From JBCBKZ01 sp039026975 (GTDB lineage: Bacteria; Bacteroidota; Bacteroidia; J057), in the NCBI GenBank assembly GCA_039026975.1, contig JBCCLI010000259.1:1-9330 (forward strand): a DNA stretch of 9,330 bases, read 5' to 3'. The notes beneath the pieces were generated by a model. The model was given only the letters and a program-made list of their open reading frames with translations. It searched no databases and had not been told where the DNA came from. A program made the position numbers and the translations under genes. This document shows, one piece after another, positions 7,001-9,330 of this stretch. Position 1 is the first letter of the stretch. Every line of letters begins with the position of its first letter.

Positions 7001-7572
7001 ATTTCTCTTTCTCTGGTTCCTACTATATCTGCACGGAGTATCTCTTTTCTTTTCTCCAGTTCATCCTGAATATCTTCAGCATATCTTTTCAGGGTTACAT
7101 TATCAAAGTTCCCTGAGATATTGACAAACATGATAGGAAACTCAGAAAAGTTAATATCTGTAACGCTGGGGTCATTAGGAAGGTCAGTAGGTAATTCTCC
7201 CTGGGACCTATCTACTGCATCTTTAATATCCTGCTTGGCCGTTTCCAGGTCTACTCCCGTCTCAAACTCCACAAAAATCATGGAGTAATCCTGGATAGAG
7301 GTACTGTTGATCTTTTTGATGCCCTCTATGCCTTTAATTTCTTTTTCTATTTCACGGGTAACTAAGTTCTCAATGTCCTGAGCAGAAGTACCTGGATAAG
7401 GGGTAGACACATAAATAACCGGGAACTTTACTTCCGGGAAGTTTTCCTTGGGAAGGTTACTGTAGGTAGTGAGGCCCAAGATGGTCACGACTATGGCTAA
7501 CAAAAAGATGGTAGTTCTATTGTCGATGGCCCAACTTGACGGGGCAAACTCTCTGAATGATCTTTTTCGCAT
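4066..7572 (-). CDS. RND-family efflux permease, HAE1/AcrB-like, with extra membrane segments
   Basis: This 1168-residue inner-membrane transporter is the proton-driven pump of the tripartite system. TM1 is at about 21-37, and the first porter region follows (LPKENFPEVKFPVIYVSTPY, PGTSAQDIENLV). TM2-TM6 lie at about 342-495, including GIVVDNAIVVIENTYR in TM4 with D407 and N408. The second periplasmic half is about 604-930, TM8-TM12 about 933-1108. TM10 has GIVVNNGIILMDF, with N1004 where AcrB has Lys940. Loss of the second Asp and of the Lys is frequent in non-AcrB HAE1 branches; D407 remains. AcrB has about 1050 residues. The surplus here lies in two hydrophobic stretches between TM6 and TM7 (about 509-527 and 533-552) and in an acidic tail (about 1126-1168). 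It is the last gene of the operon, 37 bases after the adaptor stop. The substrate cannot be inferred; the TM4 motif does not look like that of heavy-metal RND pumps. Confidence 0.93.
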   Translation of the reverse strand: MRKRSFREFAPSSWAIDNRTTIFLLAIVVTILGLTTYSNLPKENFPEVKFPVIYVSTPYPGTSAQDIENLVTREIEKEIKGIEGIKKINSTSIQDYSMIFVEFETGVDLETAKQDIKDAVDRSQGELPTDLPNDPSVTDINFSEFPIMFVNISGNFDNVTLKRYAEDIQDELEKRKEILRADIVGTREREIQVNVDLFKMQANRISMSDIENAISGENVIISGGELDVSEQKIAIRVNGEFQDVREIQNLLIRSGQGDVAYLREIADVRDTFEDIESYARYDGEPVITINVIKKSGENLVIAADAIKEMLVDMQKDRFPEGLTITLSGDQSMLTIGMLNELSNTIVFGFLLVTLVLMFFMGIRDAIFVGLAVPLSSFIAFLFIPSFGFTLNIIVLFSFILAMGIVVDNAIVVIENTYRIYTEQGLPIITAAKKAAGEVIAPVFAGTLTTICPFLPLLFWPGLVGEFMKYLPVVLIITLFASLFVAYIINPVFAATFMRKPGDPTRAKKNALIYGGIGAVLGVLFHLASVPSMGNLLIFMAIFVVFYQYVLVHAVNWFQQKAIPSIKNGYRNIISWSIATPGHSAIILGGSLVLVMFSFMLFGSRDIRIVQFPEPDPNFIYVYNEMPGGTDIQATDSVTKELEKRVYGVLGNDNPLVKSIITNVGIGAGDANSFDQGTSQPHKGRITIEFVLDQYRKGASTKTILEDIREATQDIYGTKITVDREPTGPPGAAPVEVTLKSEDFDDLMRESTDLFQFLDSVNISGIEKLKWDVDDKKQEFLVDINRQKAAELGISSGQIGMALRGAVFGAEAAQFRDREDEYPIQVRLAKKYRNDINSLMNMNIRYMDQSTGTFKSVPISSVADFTLTSDYGGINRKDLKKSVSITSNILTDADANAIFSEIQYWVSVFQEQGRNSSQVDIEVGGIVLEQGEEMGFLAGAFGVAVLLIFMILVTQFNSFSNVLIILSQVFLSLAGVFLGYGITEMDLSVVMTGMGIVVLAGIVVNNGIILMDFFKIMEKEGRSLKESVIEGGAVRFTPVLLTASSTVLGLVPLATSFNVNFGTLLSDLDPQIFFGGDNAAFWKPFSWTIIYGLGFATVITLLVVPVLYYRVTLLTRNLADRLGIKSPEELEEGDQSNDPSEDYPANENRDKYFPDQDESQDPEPAEYFG

Positions 7573-7609
7573 GTTGTGTTGGTTTAGTGGTAATCGGTAT
7601 GTGCTCTTC

Positions 7610-8764
7610 TTATCTCCCCGCCATACTCGATTGAATGTTTAACAATTGACCATCATTTAAATCCTGAAATCCTACTGTGATGAGATAGTCTCCTTTCATG
7701 AGTCCAGACTCTATGACTATTTGATCTTTATAGTTGAGGCCGGTAGCCACTGCTGTTCTATTAGCTCGCCAGTTTCCCTCCTCATCTTCAGCAGCTGTGT
7801 AAACAAAATCCGCTTCATCAGACTGCTGAACCATAGAAATAGGGATGACTACCTTATTCCGTAGGGCCCTATCTTTGATAGCCATCTCCCCAAACATGTT
7901 TGCCTTGAAGTTAGGGTCATTTGGAAGCTTGACTTCTACCCCAAAGGTTCTGTTGTTAGGATCTATAGACTGGCCTACGGAAGTGATCCTGGACTTTATG
8001 GTTTTATGTAGGGTAGGGAAGTAAATGTTTACAGAGTCTCCTCTATTCACGTTAGAAATGTATTGCTCAGAGAGGTCCGCTTTGAGAGAGAGGTCTCTTC
8101 CATTAACTATCCGAAACATAGGCATACCAGGAGAAGCCATTTCTCCAATTTTAGGATTTACCTCATCCACATATCCGTTGATAGGAGCTTTCACCAGCGT
8201 GAGTGCTAACTGCTCGTTTACGGTTTCTTGTCTTTTTTGGAGGCTTTCCAGCTGGTTTTTAGCGGTTAGGTACTGCACCTCAGTGCCTATTTCCTGATCC
8301 CACAATCTTTTTTGCTTATCAAAAAGGATTTGGGCAAGTTCTATCTGTGTACTTAACTCATCTACATTGGCCCTCAAGATGGCATCATCTAGTTTAGCCA
8401 GGAATTGGCCTTTCTTGACAAACTGTCCTTCCCTCACATAAATCTTGGTGATATTACCGGAAGTGTTAGGGCTAACCAGTATATTTTGATTAGACTCTAC
8501 AATGCCCTGAACCTCCACAAAGTGGGAGAAGTCCTGGGTATTTATCTCACTGACAGAAACCATGGCTTGCTTTTTACTTCCCTGCTGGCTAGGGTCCATA
8601 TCAGCTATTTCAGTCTGAAGTTTGGCTATGTCTTCATTAATGGTAAGTAGTTGTGTTTTCAGTTCCTGGAGTTTTGCTTTCTTCTCATCCAGGGTGTTGG
8701 GCTCTCCTCCTCCACAGGAACTCAATAAATATGCTACAACTATAATGACTGCTGTATATCTCAT
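7610..8764 (-). CDS. RND efflux periplasmic adaptor (membrane fusion protein), lipoprotein
   Basis: This 384-residue adaptor links the permease to the outer-membrane channel. The signal peptide ends in a lipobox (LLSSC, Cys17), and GGGE after the Cys is compatible with inner-membrane retention. Residues 24-56 form a predicted N-terminal coiled coil ahead of the usual fold. The lipoyl half-motifs are at about 94-128 (VSPNTSGNITKIYVREGQ, VKKGQFLAKLD) and 188-222 (LTLVKAPINGYVDEV, GEMASPG), flanking an alpha-hairpin at about 129-187. In that hairpin K150, L154 and T161 occupy the spacing of the R-L-S motif by which AcrA-like adaptors dock onto TolC. A beta-barrel (about 225-298) and a membrane-proximal domain (about 300-380, ending YLITVGFQDLNDGQLL) follow. 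The gene lies 22 bases after the TolC-like gene and 37 before the permease, so co-transcription is very likely. Confidence 0.93.
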   Translation of the reverse strand: MRYTAVIIVVAYLLSSCGGGEPNTLDEKKAKLQELKTQLLTINEDIAKLQTEIADMDPSQQGSKKQAMVSVSEINTQDFSHFVEVQGIVESNQNILVSPNTSGNITKIYVREGQFVKKGQFLAKLDDAILRANVDELSTQIELAQILFDKQKRLWDQEIGTEVQYLTAKNQLESLQKRQETVNEQLALTLVKAPINGYVDEVNPKIGEMASPGMPMFRIVNGRDLSLKADLSEQYISNVNRGDSVNIYFPTLHKTIKSRITSVGQSIDPNNRTFGVEVKLPNDPNFKANMFGEMAIKDRALRNKVVIPISMVQQSDEADFVYTAAEDEEGNWRANRTAVATGLNYKDQIVIESGLMKGDYLITVGFQDLNDGQLLNIQSSMAGR

Positions 8765-8786
8765 GTGTATGTGTATATAGATTAGG

Positions 8787-9330
8787 TTATTCTCTGTGAT
8801 ATTTTGATAGTTCTCCTCTGGCTTTTTGCCAGTCTAGCCTGGCCAGATAATATTCGAAAAGGCCACTGATGTACTGGGCCTCTGCCTCTTTTAGGGTATT
8901 CTCCGCATCATTTAATTCTAAGCTGGAGCCCACTCCTTCCTTGTATTTGGTGGTGGCTATGTTGAAGACTTTTTGGGCTAATGCCTGATTTTTTTCGAGC
9001 GACTCTAAGGATTGATAAGCATTTAGGTAAGACCTATGAGAATTGGTCAATTCCATACGAGTGGCATTTTCAAAGTCCTCCAAATCATTATCTATTTTTT
9101 TGATGGCTAGCTGAGATTGCTGGGCGAGGCGAGACTTACGAAATCCGTCGAAAATGGGGATGTTCAGTTGTAATCCCACGGCTCCATTAGTGTACCTTAC
9201 ATCCAGGCTATCTATCTGAAAATCCCACTGGGTATTCCAGCTGTAGTTAGCAAAGGCATACAAACTAGGCATATGACCTACTCTATACCTTCTCATATTA
9301 TAATTCTCCAGTTCTTTTTGCGTTTGGAGA
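8787..9330 (-). CDS. TolC-family outer-membrane efflux protein, 3'-terminal part (start outside window)
   Basis: About 180 C-terminal residues of an outer-membrane efflux protein are present. The reading frame remains open to the window edge: residues coded upstream of the Met at 9296 (LQTQKELENYN) continue directly into MRRYRVGHMPSLYAFANYSW. That Met is therefore internal and the real start lies beyond 9330. Visible family features are the R-x-G-x-x-P-S-L entry into the second-repeat beta strands, VGLQLNIPIFDGFRKSRLAQ (the strand-to-helix transition with the P-I-F-D-G motif), a long helix (ENATRMELTNSHRSYLNAYQ) and a second one with YKEGVGSSLELNDAENTLKEAE, the conserved helix before the C-terminus. 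Full-length TolC-like proteins have about 420-480 residues. It would form the trimeric exit duct for the downstream adaptor and permease and appears to be upstream in the same operon. Confidence 0.93.
   Translation of the reverse strand, partial: LQTQKELENYNMRRYRVGHMPSLYAFANYSWNTQWDFQIDSLDVRYTNGAVGLQLNIPIFDGFRKSRLAQQSQLAIKKIDNDLEDFENATRMELTNSHRSYLNAYQSLESLEKNQALAQKVFNIATTKYKEGVGSSLELNDAENTLKEAEAQYISGLFEYYLARLDWQKARGELSKYHRE

Noticed and set aside
4066..7572. Heavy-metal (CusA-type) RND pump
   Set aside because: The TM4 motif VVDNAIVVIEN and overall architecture fit HAE1 pumps. No metal-binding adaptor motifs or CusF-like gene are seen.
8787..9296. Complete small 169-residue TolC-like protein starting at 9296
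   Set aside because: The frame stays open upstream to the window edge and the residues there continue a normal TolC-family sequence, so this is the 3' part of a longer gene.

Overview
The window looks like a chromosomal segment of a Bacteroidota bacterium, most likely a Cytophagales-type lineage. Four things point there: a promoter matching the Bacteroidota consensus (TTTG, 19-bp spacer, TAnnTTTG), two small secreted proteins with C-terminal domains resembling type IX secretion (T9SS) sorting domains, DUF1080-type and adaptor lipoproteins with clear lipoboxes, and AT-rich, Shine-Dalgarno-poor gene starts. No transposase, phage gene, tRNA, rRNA or CRISPR array is visible.

Left part (1-2427, + strand): an AT-rich promoter drives a small secreted protein that is almost entirely a T9SS-like sorting domain. 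It is followed by a stem-loop that may be its terminator. Next comes a two-domain universal stress protein (UspA family) whose leader contains a long, nearly perfect inverted repeat with a second hairpin nested inside. A second secreted protein with a sorting-domain-like C-terminus follows.

Middle (2424-3991): a DUF1080 (3-keto-disaccharide hydrolase-like) lipoprotein on the - strand converges on the second secreted gene so tightly that the two stop codons share the tetranucleotide CTAG. Divergent from it, across a 236-bp spacer carrying six copies of ACCTA/TAGGT, lies an ECF-type sigma factor with no anti-sigma gene beside it.

Right part (4011-9330, - strand): a tripartite efflux operon in the order TolC-like outer-membrane factor (start outside the window), lipoprotein periplasmic adaptor, and RND inner-membrane permease. 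It ends at a hairpin terminator shared with the convergent sigma-factor gene. The three products would form one envelope-spanning pump. The permease is longer than AcrB: it has an apparent extra pair of hydrophobic segments between TM6 and TM7 and an acidic C-terminal tail, and it lacks two of the charged residues of the classical proton relay.

Most of the window is ordinary envelope and stress housekeeping. The signals that the genes do not explain are the structured Usp leader and the repeated ACCTA motif upstream of the sigma factor.
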